DNA from: Aquarana catesbeiana
Lineage: Eukaryota > Chordata > Amphibia > Anura > Ranidae
Assembly (NCBI RefSeq): GCF_042186555.1
Contig: NC_133328.1
Location: 61,684,074-61,748,073, forward strand
Direction: 5' to 3'
Length of the DNA: 64,000 bases
Position numbers and translations under genes: made by a program. Positions 47,101 through 50,245 of this stretch are shown in pieces (position 1 is the first letter of the stretch; every line of letters starts with the position of its first letter). Under the pieces are notes generated by a model. It did no database searches. It saw only the letters and a program-made list of their open reading frames with translations, and was not told the DNA's origin.

Positions 47101-48077
47101 TTCAAGTGCTGGTATAATGAAACCTAGGGTTGTTTCCTCTTCTTGTGTGTACTTTTCACAGAATACAGGGTGTTTTGTGATTGGACAAGGGGAGAGGAGG
47201 GGCGGATGAATGAGAGGACCGCAGATTGCCTTGTATTCTGTGAAAAGAATAAGACTTTTTTTTTGAATGGATGAGGGGGTTGAAGGGCGAGGGTAAACAT
47301 TTTCATTCATTGTACAAGTGTTCAAACTCGGTTGTATTCATGCCAGATAATACTGTTAACTGTCACTGCTACTTGGCATCCCCAGCAGCCATCTGGATGT
47401 AGTATATCCAGCATTAGCGATTAACTGTGATTTTTTTTTTTTATTATTATTATTAATAGTTGCACTTTAACAACTTCTTCCCCGGAAGGTTTTACCCCCT
47501 TAATGACCAGGCCATTTTTTTGCGATACAGCACTGCGTCGCTTTAACTGACAATCTTGTTACACCCAGCCCATTTAGTTCGGGCTGGGTATAACAAGATG
47601 TCTGCTGCTGCTTACTGTGACTGAGTGCAGGGTGTACCAGGATGGGCATCGCAGCATAGCATTTCAGAATAAATTATTTTCCTAATGTCATTTATTGCTG
47701 CATTTTAGTGCCAGCCACCTGTCAGTGCCCATAAGTGCCACCTATCAGTCCTCATCAGTCCGACTGTCATATGACATTAAAAAAGTATCGGTGAGTACTT
47801 GAAAAAAAAGTATCGGTACTTGTACTCTTAAAGAAGTGGTATCGGGACAACCCTATTCAATATGCTTAGCATAGATTTAAACACCAGAGCAGTATTCTGT
47901 AGTGTTGGCTTAATCTATTTCTTTTTGTCCTGACAGAGTGATGGTGTTCACCAAACCACCTACCTCGCCCAGCGCTACTGTAATGAAGCAATCCGAGAGA
48001 TCAGCAAGCTGCAGCCGTCCCCGGAGAGAGACGCTCTCATCCACCTAACAGAAATCGTGCTCACTAGAGACAAGTGA
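5144..48077 (+). CDS. PDSS1: PDSS1 gene, overall (11 exons; all-trans-decaprenyl-diphosphate synthase subunit 1)
   Basis: PDSS1 pairs with PDSS2 in mitochondria to condense isopentenyl diphosphates into the long prenyl tail of coenzyme Q. Exons 2-11 join without a frame break to 368 codons plus TGA; the human protein is about 415 residues including an exon-1 part of about 43. The product shows the family landmarks: KYKDPFKLG at the start of the mature enzyme, GKGKALRP, the first Asp-rich motif in LVHDDVID, then RRGKKTVN, the second Asp-rich motif LIDDILDF, GKPTAADL, and a C-terminal ...VLTRDK. Intron phases from exon 1/2 to 10/11 are 0,2,0,2,0,1,0,0,0,0. Introns are full of transposons but every exon is intact. 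The start codon is uncertain: ATGs at 5144, 5199, 5263 and, in exon 2, 17634 are candidates. Confidence 0.95.
5597..7464. repeat. 34-bp minisatellite, ~55 copies, in PDSS1 intron 1
   Basis: Tandem units beginning GATCTGTATACCCAGCTGTG and continuing GGGTGCGTATTCCT, 34 bases each; 1868 bases give about 55 units with very few length changes. Copies differ at a few positions: CCC or CTC after GTATA, TGTGGGG or TGTAGGG, ATTCC or ATCCC, and a GTATGCCC variant. Neighbouring copies often share variants, suggesting recent local expansion. The unit contains GATC, GTATAC and CAGCTG palindromes. Confidence 0.97.
7465..8170. other. Intron 1, dispersed repeat and unassigned sequence
   Basis: 7566-7695 is a diverged copy of the repeat seen upstream of PDSS1 (4660-4890). 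7957-8170 has the words 'gtgaaaggcccct' and 'gtgaacgaggcctta' at its ends, like the TTAA-type MITE ends elsewhere. No gene seen. Confidence 0.4.
8171..8400. repeat. 20-bp minisatellite, 11.5 copies
   Basis: Units AGATCATTGTATATGGAGAT (first five) then AGAACATTGTATATGGAGAT (last six and a half). The T-to-A change divides the array cleanly in two, showing that a variant unit was amplified as a block. Confidence 0.97.
8581..8674. repeat. TG/TA microsatellite
   Basis: Alternating (TA), (TG) and long (TA) runs. Frames reading Tyr-Ile repeats through it are artefacts. Confidence 0.95.
8685..9112 (-). pseudogene. Tc1-like transposase remnant (C-terminal part)
   Basis: On the - strand the sequence reads a Tc1-type catalytic region: HKARSIKTRLREFG, then ELDWPDLNPIKHL, and further on a match to the usual 'ALLEEWSKIP...VDSLPRR' end. 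The third catalytic residue (Glu in PIEHL) is Lys here, frames are broken, and microsatellites border both sides. The gene is cut by a 145-bp MITE at 8863-9007. Confidence 0.85.
8863..9007. mobile_element. Harbinger-like MITE inside Tc1 remnant
   Basis: Ends GGCCTGATTCACA and, inverted, TGTGAATCGGGCC (13-base TIR with one mismatch), flanked by TAA at 8860-8862 and 9008-9010. A 3-bp TWA duplication is typical of PIF/Harbinger MITEs. The arms also pair internally (foldback). Confidence 0.75.
9118..9174. repeat. TG/TA microsatellite
   Basis: About ten TG then about seventeen TA dinucleotides, between the Tc1 remnant and a hAT-like element. Confidence 0.95.
9583..9608. repeat. CA microsatellite
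   Basis: Run of thirteen CA dinucleotides within the hAT-like element. Confidence 0.9.
9926..11217. mobile_element. hAT-like element (GGGCTGCAACTAACG family), nested
   Basis: The right end, inverted, reads TAGGGCTGCAACTAACGG and the left end CAGAGCTGAAACAATTAATCG. Flanks GTTGATAT (9918-9925) and GTTGAGAT (11218-11225) agree at 7 of 8 bases, as for a hAT insertion. No transposase. The interior has a CpG-rich block (10000-10230) and a 32-35-bp minisatellite (about 10300-11095). Confidence 0.8.
10300..11095. repeat. Minisatellite with 32- and 35-bp units and higher-order structure
   Basis: Units such as TGCCCCATCATTGGTGTTCC followed by CGGGAGGAATAG. A longer block beginning 'ccccatgatcctaagtatttctgg' and ending 'ttttcctgggggg' recurs at about 10277, 10582 and 10781, giving a second, higher-order period. 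Confidence 0.9.
11340..12511. other. Intron 1, no gene seen
   Basis: AT-rich sequence with poly-T/poly-A runs near 11670-11706. 11510-11620 carries words resembling MITE ends ('catgtacacgggacg'). 12050-12400 contains repeated 'gaccagct' and 'tgtatg' words. No splice-bounded exon fits PDSS1 phases. Confidence 0.4.
12512..13133. mobile_element. TTAA-type MITE (T2/piggyBac-like)
   Basis: TTAA at both ends (12512, 13130) with inverted ends TTAAAGCGGAGGTCCRCC. The TTAA duplication and AT-to-AGCGGA start match the T2 family of amphibian MITEs. A second family member is at 48503-48929. Confidence 0.85.
13719..13802. repeat. TA microsatellite, ~42 repeats
   Basis: Pure TA run inserted in a copy of the module shared by hAT-like MITEs (13560-13890). 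Confidence 0.97.
13978..14090. mobile_element. Fragment of TTAACCACTTCAGCCCCGG MITE
   Basis: Starts 'ttaaccacttcagccccggaag' and continues as the full copies at 38096 and (reversed) 26726 and 33366, then decays after about 110 bases. Confidence 0.65.
14561..15890 (-). pseudogene. piggyBac-like transposase, broken
   Basis: Three - strand blocks belong to one piggyBac-type (DDE_Tnp_1_7) gene. 15698-15886 reads GKGYHLYVDNYYTSVQLFSH and CGTVRSNR; 14946-15200 reads GLPQRLVDSRLRLGE, NNLLAVKWRDNKNVFVLS and a NMGGVDLNNQLLAPY block after a frame change near 14990; 14561-14788 carries the Cys-rich C-terminal domain (CCVSRKRR...CFYCPSCPDQPGLCIGDCF). Frameshifts, stops and a 523-bp insertion (15200-15722) break it. 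The N-terminal half is not seen. Confidence 0.85.
15200..15722 (-). mobile_element. Probable solo LTR inserted in piggyBac gene
   Basis: This interval separates two consecutive parts of the piggyBac frame. It starts TGTAAGGG and ends CTTAACA on the + strand (TG...CA). Read on the - strand it contains an inverted CCAAT (GATTGG) and a TATATAAC box in its middle. No convincing 5-bp target duplication is left, so the LTR call is moderate. Confidence 0.5.
15893..16260. mobile_element. hAT-type end (AGGGGTGCAACGGATC) with minisatellite
   Basis: The left end 'taggggtgcaacggatcgtcattgatccgtgatccg' is a known hAT-MITE type terminus. The matching right end is not found. 16146-16250 is a ~21-bp tandem repeat (CAATACTCTGCAATGCCCTGC, about five copies). 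Confidence 0.55.
16260..17590. other. Intron 1, no gene seen
   Basis: Repeated words 'gtgatca', 'accctgacactat' and 'ctaacgctgattagtgtcac' suggest old MITE material near 16300-16700. A poly-T run is at 16859-16878. Nothing codes convincingly. Confidence 0.4.
17592..17650 (+). CDS. PDSS1: PDSS1 exon 2
   Basis: A 59-base exon with a strong acceptor (TTTGTTTATTTTGCAG) and near-perfect donor (GTG|GTAAGTAA). Read in phase 0 it gives IHISPIRPGLLTHSMSAFW and ends with TG, which the first base of exon 3 completes to Cys, giving FWC|RS where human has VC|RIS. Phase and position fit; sequence conservation is low, as expected for a presequence. It contains an in-frame ATG (17634) that could be the translation start if exon 1 is untranslated. 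Confidence 0.7.
17725..18209. mobile_element. TTAA-type MITE (TTAAAAGAGAAGTATGGCT)
   Basis: The left end TTAAAAGAGAAGTATGGC (17725) and right end GGCTGTACTTCTCCTTTTA (ending 18209) are inverted copies. The interior has 'tcatacttgcc' and a GC-rich middle as in the related elements at 29.0, 31.0 and 34.2 kb. Confidence 0.65.
18113..19090. mobile_element. Cluster of foldback MITEs (GACCCCTTTCACACTG family)
   Basis: Repeated forward and inverted copies of GACCCCTTTCACACTGRGGC occur at about 18140, 18208, 18290, 18675, 18770, 18915, 18965 and 19070, with 'agcgctaaa' and 'aagcgcctga' words between. 18113-18266 is a near-perfect palindrome of about 70-base arms. The array looks like repeated self-insertion into TTAA sites. 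Confidence 0.75.
19091..20065. other. Intron 2, no gene seen
   Basis: 19630-19780 shares the words 'cagtgcagctgaggct', 'cagagaaagaaactga' and 'ctgacatttcatcc' with the interior of the hAT-like element at 22915-23852 (in the other orientation), so part of it is repeat. No exon seen. Confidence 0.4.
20074..20774. mobile_element. hAT-like MITE (TAGAGCTGCACGATTAATCG family), copy 2, intact
   Basis: Ends TAGAGCTGCATGATT and, inverted, TAGAGCTGCACGATTAATCG. The flanks GGGTTTGG (20066-20073 and 20775-20782) are a perfect 8-bp target duplication, establishing hAT-type insertion. No transposase. Confidence 0.9.
20909..21330. mobile_element. MITE with ends ATGCCCYGTACACACGGT
   Basis: Inverted ends of at least 18 bases, flanked by TA on both sides. 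The interior repeats TTTTCCGAC / GTCGGAAA words in both orientations. TA duplication suggests a Tc1/mariner-type or related MITE. Confidence 0.8.
21356..22002 (-). mobile_element. hAT (Charlie-like) element remnant with transposase end
   Basis: Ends CGGGGATGTCCAACC and GGTTGGACACCCCTG are inverted copies, flanked by CTCTAGCC (21348-21355) and CTTTAGCC (22003-22010), 7 of 8 identical. On the - strand, 21611-21865 codes for a hAT dimerisation-domain end: FGSTYICEQLFSRMKHTKGK and RTKISDEHLEISLR. This resembles the transposase-derived C-terminus of GTF2IRD2-like proteins. The rest of the transposase is deleted. Confidence 0.85.
22343..22478 (+). CDS. PDSS1: PDSS1 exon 3
   Basis: Acceptor TTTATATTCAG|CAG, donor AAG|GTGATT. 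The first base completes the Cys codon from exon 2; 45 codons follow, ending SSDLKNLYEDIKK. SEAKYKDPFKLG matches human SGEKYTDPFKLG. The acceptor is a CAGCAG tandem (22340-22345). The upstream choice gives Cys-Arg, as in human; the downstream choice would give Trp and drop one residue. Confidence 0.9.
22915..23852. mobile_element. hAT-like element (TAGGGTTGTCCCGATACC family)
   Basis: Inverted ends TAGGGTTGTCCCGATACC; flanks TATTTATT at 22907-22914 and 23853-23860 are a perfect 8-bp duplication. The interior has poly-T and poly-G runs, an internal minisatellite (23440-23600) and long pairing sequences. No transposase. A terminal fragment of the same family is at 47771-47863. Confidence 0.92.
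23440..23600. repeat. Purine-rich minisatellite, 30-bp unit
   Basis: Units of the type AGAACGGAGGGGACAGCGGA with GAGGCACAGC between, about five copies, inside the hAT-like element. Confidence 0.85.
24630..25345. mobile_element. Nested MITE with ends TACCRTATTTATCGGCGTAT
   Basis: Inverted ends of about 27 bases (TACCATATTTATCGGCGTAT... and its match at 25319-25345). It contains a 110-bp-arm CpG-rich palindrome at 24806-25057. The 169-codon - strand frame across it is a by-product of the palindrome. Confidence 0.8.
24806..25057. repeat. CpG-rich palindrome
   Basis: Arms of about 107-112 bases, over 90% matched, around a ~34-base spacer. Each arm contains GACCGAGCCGAGTATACTGT and a GCGTGCGCTTCCG word. 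Confidence 0.9.
25560..26470. other. Intron 3, no gene seen
   Basis: Unique-looking AT-rich sequence with a polypyrimidine stretch near 26220. No exon fits. Confidence 0.4.
26471..26601 (+). CDS. PDSS1: PDSS1 exon 4
   Basis: Acceptor TCAAGTATAG, donor CG|GTAAGTT. The 131 bases read ELLITTQELKDMCEYYFDGK then GKALRP and LMARACNAHHNN. GKGKALRP is the conserved substrate-binding lysine/arginine region ahead of the first Asp-rich motif. Ends in phase 2; the Arg codon is completed by exon 5. Confidence 0.97.
26726..27680 (-). mobile_element. TTAA-type MITE (TTAACCACTTCAGCCCC family), reversed copy
   Basis: TTAA at 26726 and 27677; right end, inverted, TTAACCACTTCAGCCCCGGA; left TTAACCGCTTCCCAACCG. 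The interior has the family words 'gcgatcagtg', 'aaccccttcactgccagtg', 'tttttgcgctataa' and 'gagctttcttttgg'. A second, truncated copy in the other orientation follows at 27690-28190. Confidence 0.85.
27690..28190 (+). mobile_element. Truncated copy of the same MITE family
   Basis: 'gcgctgctttaactgacaattgcgcggtc' and 'aaatagagctttctttttgtggtattt' match the neighbouring element inverted. The left terminus is lost at the junction. Confidence 0.7.
28195..29010. other. Intron 4, repeat-derived sequence, no gene
   Basis: 28820-28960 ('tatttatatagcgccaacagtttacg...gagcttacaatctaag') is a dispersed repeat common in frog DNA; class not assigned. A (TTA)n run precedes it. Confidence 0.4.
29015..29520. 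mobile_element. T2-like MITE, CACAGAGCAGCCC family
   Basis: 'gttatacttacctcctatgtgcagcggttttgcacagagcagcccagatcctcc' and '...ttagtgcatagaatgtattaagataaaaaacctt' recur in the elements at about 31000-31660 and 34219-34711. Ends are worn. Confidence 0.55.
29525..30229. other. Intron 4, no gene seen
   Basis: 29920-30160 has 'ttgccacctgtctgggattcaaccggacag' and inverted 'gtccgg' words, resembling a worn foldback element. Confidence 0.35.
30230..30407. mobile_element. Palindromic MITE (TTTACTAAAACTGGAGAGTG)
   Basis: Left 'ggggttgatttactaaaactggagagtg' and right 'cactctccagttttagtaaatcagcccc' are inverted over about 28 bases. A worn relative is at 60229-60370. Confidence 0.85.
30557..30698 (+). 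CDS. PDSS1: PDSS1 exon 5 (first Asp-rich motif)
   Basis: Acceptor TTTGTGTACAG, donor AAG|GTGAGA. It reads EVHPAQRSIAVIAEMIHTAS, then LVHDDVIDGSNSRRG. DDVID is the first DDxxD that binds the allylic diphosphate through magnesium, and the RRG that follows is the conserved partner. Ends ...QIWGERK in phase 0. Confidence 0.98.
31000..31665. mobile_element. T2-like MITE with inserted TTCACACCTAATGC element
   Basis: 'gattgcacagagcagttgcttacctcttcttctg' and '...taatgcagagaatgctttag' are the CACAGAGCAG family. 31389-31628 ('aggctcggttcacacctaatgc...gtaaacccagcctta') is a second short element inside it, related to 40079-40346. Confidence 0.55.
31948..32059 (+). CDS. PDSS1: PDSS1 exon 6
   Basis: Acceptor CTTGTGTTTAAG, donor CGGG|GTAAGT. 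It reads AVLAGDYILSAASVALAKIG then TVISVLSQVIEDLVRG; the AGDYLLS-type helix is universal in the family. 112 bases, ends in phase 1. Confidence 0.98.
32060..33365. other. Intron 6, no gene seen
   Basis: 32235-32465 is a diverged copy of the dispersed repeat also at 4660-4890 and 7566-7695. 33020-33070 contains 'gacgcgtttcgtggatgacctccactcatcaagagcag', a repeat word frequent in amphibian DNA. The rest is AT-rich. Confidence 0.4.
33366..34222 (-). mobile_element. TTAA-type MITE (TTAACCACTT family)
   Basis: Ends TTAACCACTTTCCGACC (33366) and GGGGCTGAAGTGGTTAA (34222). Same family words as 26726-27680. Its right TTAA is shared with the left TTAA of the next element. Confidence 0.88.
34219..34711. 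mobile_element. T2-like MITE (TTAAAGTGATTGTAAAGG)
   Basis: TTAA at 34219 and 34708, with 'gtaaaggttgg' inverted loosely as 'tttgcaacccctttaa'. The interior 'cctgctctgtgcaagggttttgcacacagctgcccttatcctc' matches the 29.0 kb element. Confidence 0.8.
35290..36980 (+). pseudogene. Tc1 transposase pseudogene
   Basis: Tc1/mariner transposases have an N-terminal paired-type HTH and a DDE catalytic domain. The HTH, the AT-hook-like RTGCPSEIDEKSRRKLVRE linker and the DDE blocks are present in order, but two stops, at least one frameshift near 36700-36780 and an insertion inactivate it. Confidence 0.92.
35955..36559. mobile_element. Unclassified insertion in Tc1 with 74-bp flanking duplication
   Basis: A 605-base segment starting with an A-rich tract (35957-35985) and containing 'gtaaaactgcgcataggtgag', 'aactgcgctaataaaaac' and 'ttaccagagacccatgacc...actacagagggtctgg'. 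The 74 bases on its left (35881-35954) repeat on its right (36560-36633) with three differences; both are transposase sequence. The words resemble frog retroposon tails, but no coding part is present. Confidence 0.7.
37318..37427 (+). CDS. PDSS1: PDSS1 exon 7
   Basis: Acceptor TTTGTCCTTCAG, donor GCA|GTATGT. Its two leading bases complete the Gly codon from exon 6, then EFLQLGSKENENERFAHYLE and KTASLIANSCKA. 110 bases, ends in phase 0. Confidence 0.98.
37428..38076. other. Intron 7 start, no gene seen
   Basis: Mostly unique-looking sequence; 37760-37900 has 'aaatcctgtataaa' and 'attctgattggttgcaatgag' words, like worn 'tttactaaa' MITEs. Confidence 0.35.
38077..39608. mobile_element. T2 MITE (TTAAAGGATAAGTTCACCTTT) with nested TTAA element
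   Basis: Left TTAAAGGATAAGTTCACCTT and right AAAGGTGAACTTATCCTTGA are inverted over 18 bases. The start TTAAAGGRR is the diagnostic T2 terminus. A copy of the TTAACCACTTCAGCCCCGG family begins at 38096, inside the left end, and runs to about 39100. Confidence 0.88.
38096..39100 (+). mobile_element. TTAACCACTTCAGCCCCGG MITE nested in T2
   Basis: Starts TTAACCACTTCAGCCCCGGA and ends 'ggcaagcagttacg' (worn TTAA). It has the full set of family interior words in + orientation. Two poly-T runs (38519-38538, 38564-38587). Confidence 0.8.
40079..40346. mobile_element. MITE (TTAAGGCTGGGTTCACACCTAA)
   Basis: Left 'cttaaggctgggttcacacctaa' and right 'aggtgtgaacacagcctaag' are inverted. The CpG-containing interior with 'ccgatgcggctcgcagc' resembles 31389-31628. 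Confidence 0.75.
40546..40626 (+). CDS. PDSS1: PDSS1 exon 8
   Basis: Acceptor CCTGTGTTCTTCTAG, donor CAG|GTAAGT. 27 codons: VSILGCPDPKVHEIAFQYGR then NIGIAFQ. Phase 0 at both ends, as in the human gene. Confidence 0.98.
40840..42092. mobile_element. hAT-like MITE (TAGAGGTCGACCGATAT family) with nested MITE
   Basis: Ends TAGAGGTCGACCGATAT and, inverted, TAGAGGTCAACCGATCGG; flanks GTTCTAAC (40832-40839) and GTTTTAAC (42093-42100) differ at one base. A TTAGACCCCTTTCACACTGG element sits at 41001-41411. The interior 41560-41830 carries the module shared with the GAGCTGCACGATT family. Confidence 0.88.
41001..41411. mobile_element. GACCCCTTTCACACTGGGGC MITE, nested
   Basis: Left TTAGACCCCTTTCACACTGG, right CCAGTGTGAAAGCAGCCTTAA. 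Same family as the 18-19 kb cluster. Confidence 0.8.
42101..42991. other. Intron 8, no gene seen
   Basis: Repeated 'ttagaggggcccaaaa(t/c)ccaaggag' and 'ctttcacagcctag' blocks at about 42340, 42725 and 43410 show an old tandem of a ~360-390-bp unit. No exon. Confidence 0.5.
42992..43354. mobile_element. ATAGGACCCCTTTCACACTG MITE
   Basis: Left ATAGGACCCTTTCACACTGA and right CCAGTGTGAAAGGGGTCCTAT are inverted. It sits inside the ~360-bp tandem described around 42.1-43.4 kb. Confidence 0.75.
43355..44393. other. Intron 8 remainder with TA microsatellite
   Basis: 43390-43460 continues the old tandem. 44100-44142 is a pure TA run. No coding sequence. Confidence 0.45.
44394..44507 (+). CDS. PDSS1: PDSS1 exon 9 (second Asp-rich motif)
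   Basis: Acceptor CCTTACCTTTCAG, donor CAG|GTAAAA. 38 codons: LIDDILDFTSCASQLGKPTA, then DLKLGLATGPVLFACQQ. DDILD is the second DDxxD binding isopentenyl diphosphate through magnesium; GK(P/D)xxxDL is the conserved loop after it. Confidence 0.98.
44549..46030. repeat. Degenerate ~47-bp minisatellite in intron 9
   Basis: About 19 diverged units with the words GACCATGGCTGTTAGTGATG, GTGTGGTGACTCCAGCCCCT and ACACTGT. It runs to 45471 and resumes at 45973 after a hAT insertion. Confidence 0.9.
45472..45972. mobile_element. hAT-like MITE (TAGAGRTGCRCYRAA) in the minisatellite
   Basis: Ends TAGAGATGCACTAAAATTTT and, inverted, TAGAGGTGCGCCGAATGG. Flanked by GCTGTTAG at 45464-45471 and 45973-45980, a perfect 8-bp duplication. 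GCTGTTAG is also part of the minisatellite unit, but the array is otherwise continuous across the element. Confidence 0.88.
46502..46582 (+). CDS. PDSS1: PDSS1 exon 10
   Basis: Acceptor TTTGCTTTGGCTGTAG, donor CAG|GTAAGA. 27 codons: FPELNAMIMRRFSLPGDVER then AWQYVRQ, phase 0 at both ends. Confidence 0.98.
46583..47936. other. Intron 10 with worn repeats and a hairpin
   Basis: 47150-47250 holds an inverted pair (cttttcacagaatacagg / ccttgtattctgtgaaaag). 47475-47552 is a fragment of the CACTTCAGCCCCGG family. 47553-47599 is a 19-bp-arm hairpin. 47771-47863 is an end of the TAGGGTTGTCCCGATACC hAT family. Confidence 0.6.
47553..47599. repeat. Strong hairpin, 19-bp arms, 9-base loop
   Basis: ATCTTGTTACACCCAGCCC and GGGCTGGGTATAACAAGAT pair at 18 of 19 positions. 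Probably a MITE end; no terminator role is implied. Confidence 0.85.
47937..48077 (+). CDS. PDSS1: PDSS1 exon 11 (C-terminus)
   Basis: Acceptor CTTTTTGTCCTGACAG. 46 codons and TGA: SDGVHQTTYLAQRYCNEAIR, then EISKLQPSPERDALIHL and EIVLTRDK, ending exactly where the human protein ends. Confidence 0.98.
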   Translation, partial: SDGVHQTTYLAQRYCNEAIREISKLQPSPERDALIHLTEIVLTRDK

Positions 48078-48502
48078 TCGGGGACAGGGACTCTTTACTG
48101 GCAGCTACCACCACCAAACAGTGCTAACGCCAGCACATGTGTACAGCTTCCAGTGCGGGCCACCAAAAAAACGACTTTTAAGAGAAATCTCCAGATGTTT
48201 ATTATGCCTTTCACCATGACAGTACTGTATTTTTTTTTATTAAGATTTTATCAGAGGAAGCCATATTATGTATGAACGTGAGCAGTAAAGGGGAGAGTGA
48301 ATTTCTCCAGATGTATTGTGCAAAAGGATAAAATCAAATCAATTTTCAATTCCCTGCTGGATTTTTTTTATACCTGCTCAATTCAAAAGAACCTGTCATG
48401 AAATGTATGCTTTTCTTATCCGCTTTCTAAAGATCCAACTAGCCTGGCATGTGATCAGAATGGGAGGCAATAAGTATTTCATAATTGTACATCATAGGAG
48501 AG
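48078..48502 (+). other. PDSS1: PDSS1 3' UTR
   Basis: Follows the stop codon. No canonical AATAAA is seen before the MITE at 48503; variant signals such as ATTAAG near 48239 or GATAAA at 48328 may serve. The true 3' end is uncertain. Confidence 0.6.
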
Positions 48503-48929
48503 TTAAAGCGGAGTTCCACCCAGGAATGGAACTTCCGCTCCTCCGGATTTCCCAAGCCCCCCCCCCCCCCCCCCCCCCCCCGGTGTCACATTTGGCACTT
48601 TTCAGGGGGGGAAAAATACCTGTCTAATCCAATATCCCCGGCGATCTGCGCCATGTCCGGTCCCTCCTCTATCTTCTAGGAGACAAGCAGGGACCACTCA
48701 GAATGCGCAGCAGGGAACCAAACCGTGAAGCTGCAAAGGCTTCACTTCCTGATTTCCTTACTTAAGATGCCAGCGCCTCCACCCAGACCCACAGGATGGG
48801 CCGGCTTTGGGTGAGGACATCGCAGGCTCCCTGGACAGGTAAGTGTCCTTATTTTAAAAGTCAGCAGCTACGGTATTTGTAGCTGCTGACTTAAATTTTT
48901 TTTTTTTTCCAGGCGGAGCTCCGCTTTAA
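48503..48929. mobile_element. TTAA-type MITE (TTAAAGCGGAGTTCCACCC)
   Basis: TTAA at 48503 and 48926, inverted ends TTAAAGCGGAGYTCCRCC. It contains a run of 25 C at 48557-48581 and a TACGGTATTTGTAGCTGCTGAC stretch. Sister of 12512-13133. Confidence 0.88.
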
Positions 48930-48934
48930 TTGGG

Positions 48935-50245
48935 ACTGCTGGGTTATGCACCACCTCCAGGTGATTGGACACCGGTAAATAGCAAAGCTTCTCCCCCCTC
49001 ATGTTGTTTTTTTTTGCTAGTGGCCATATACCATTTACGTGCTTTTCTCTCTCTCCCTGCTGAGAAGCTTTTCTGCCTTGATGTGCAAATTTCTACTTAC
49101 ACTGCCCTTCACTGTTGGGCCTCAATACTTTAAAGCAGTGGCAGTTTTCCAGAATGCTAACTTTGCTTTGAACTGGGGGGGACAACATTTTCTGTTTGTG
49201 GCTCTGTCCTTTGGTCAAGCCAAGACATTGCACGTATTCACAAATTACACATTACAGCACTCAGCATCACTGAACAGCCCGTTTTCTTGAATGTGTGTGT
49301 GAGGAACATTGCGTTTGGGCTGGCAGAGAGAACCGACAAAATCACAGTATCAGCATATGTAAATTACCAAGGTGGTACCAGAAGTCTGCTTCTCGAAGAA
49401 TGGCACGAGATAATTTTGACTGCAGAACTGAATGTTCTGGTTCTGTCCCTGGTACAAATTTGCAGTGTGGAAAATTAGCAATCAAACTTCTCAAGCTGCT
49501 AACAGCTGGATCCCAGGGAGTGGTCCCTCAACTTAGAGGTGTTTCACCAACTTTGTCTTCGATGGGGACTTCCAGACATGATCACAAACTGTGTCCTGCT
49601 TTGGAAGATAGAGAGGGAGGGCATTCAGGTGATTCTTATTGCACTGAATTGGCCAAGGAGAGCATGGCTTTTGGATATGGTCAAGACTCTCCATGGGCCA
49701 TCCAGACTTCTCTCAAGGTGCAGTGTTCCACCCTGCTTCATGGTTGCTGACTGACAGCATGGGTGTTGAAGCCCAAGTTCTGAGGGCAAGGAGTCTTGCG
49801 GACTCCCTGATTCCCACTTTGCTGGTGGCCAGAAAGCCCTCTTCTCGTAGGGTTTACCATAACATGTGGAAAGCATAGGTTGGTGCAAACAATGAAAGCT
49901 TCATGCCAGGAAACACTTTGTGGCATGGAATTTATCCTTCTTTCAGACTAGACAAGTCTTTAGCCCTGAGCACTATAAAGACCAGGTTTCTGTCTTGGCA
50001 GAGACTGATTTCTCCCCCCTCCTTGGTCAGAGCCTTTTTGCAAATGGTGGTGCAATGTCCCACCAGTACACTCCTCAATCTGGTGCTGTCAGTCCTTTGG
50101 AAGCCACTATTGAAACCTTTTCTGAATATTTCTCTCCCTTTCCTATCGCACTTTCTTGTTTTCGTGTCCACTCACCCAGTGCATAGCCCTATAATCTAAG
50201 AATTAACTCTCCTGTGATGTACTCCAAGAAAGGGATTTTACAGGT
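48935..50245 (+). mobile_element. DIRS-type retrotransposon, copy A, internally deleted
   Basis: 48935-49010 is a worn left inverted repeat (compare 50305-50385). 49170-49240 is a reverse transcriptase scrap (HFLFVALSFG). 49355-49475 is RNase H (AYVNYQGGTRSLLL...ILTAELNVLVLS). 49820-50160 is the tyrosine recombinase N-terminal part (SSRRVYHNMWKAYV...LALSTIKTR...LLNLVLSVLWKP). Frames shift repeatedly. It ends 'gatgtactccaagaaagggattttacaggtaag', like copy B. gag and most of RT are missing. Confidence 0.85.

Noticed and set aside
48078..48502. Canonical polyadenylation signal for PDSS1
   Set aside because: No AATAAA is present between the stop codon and the MITE; only variant hexamers, so no signal was annotated.
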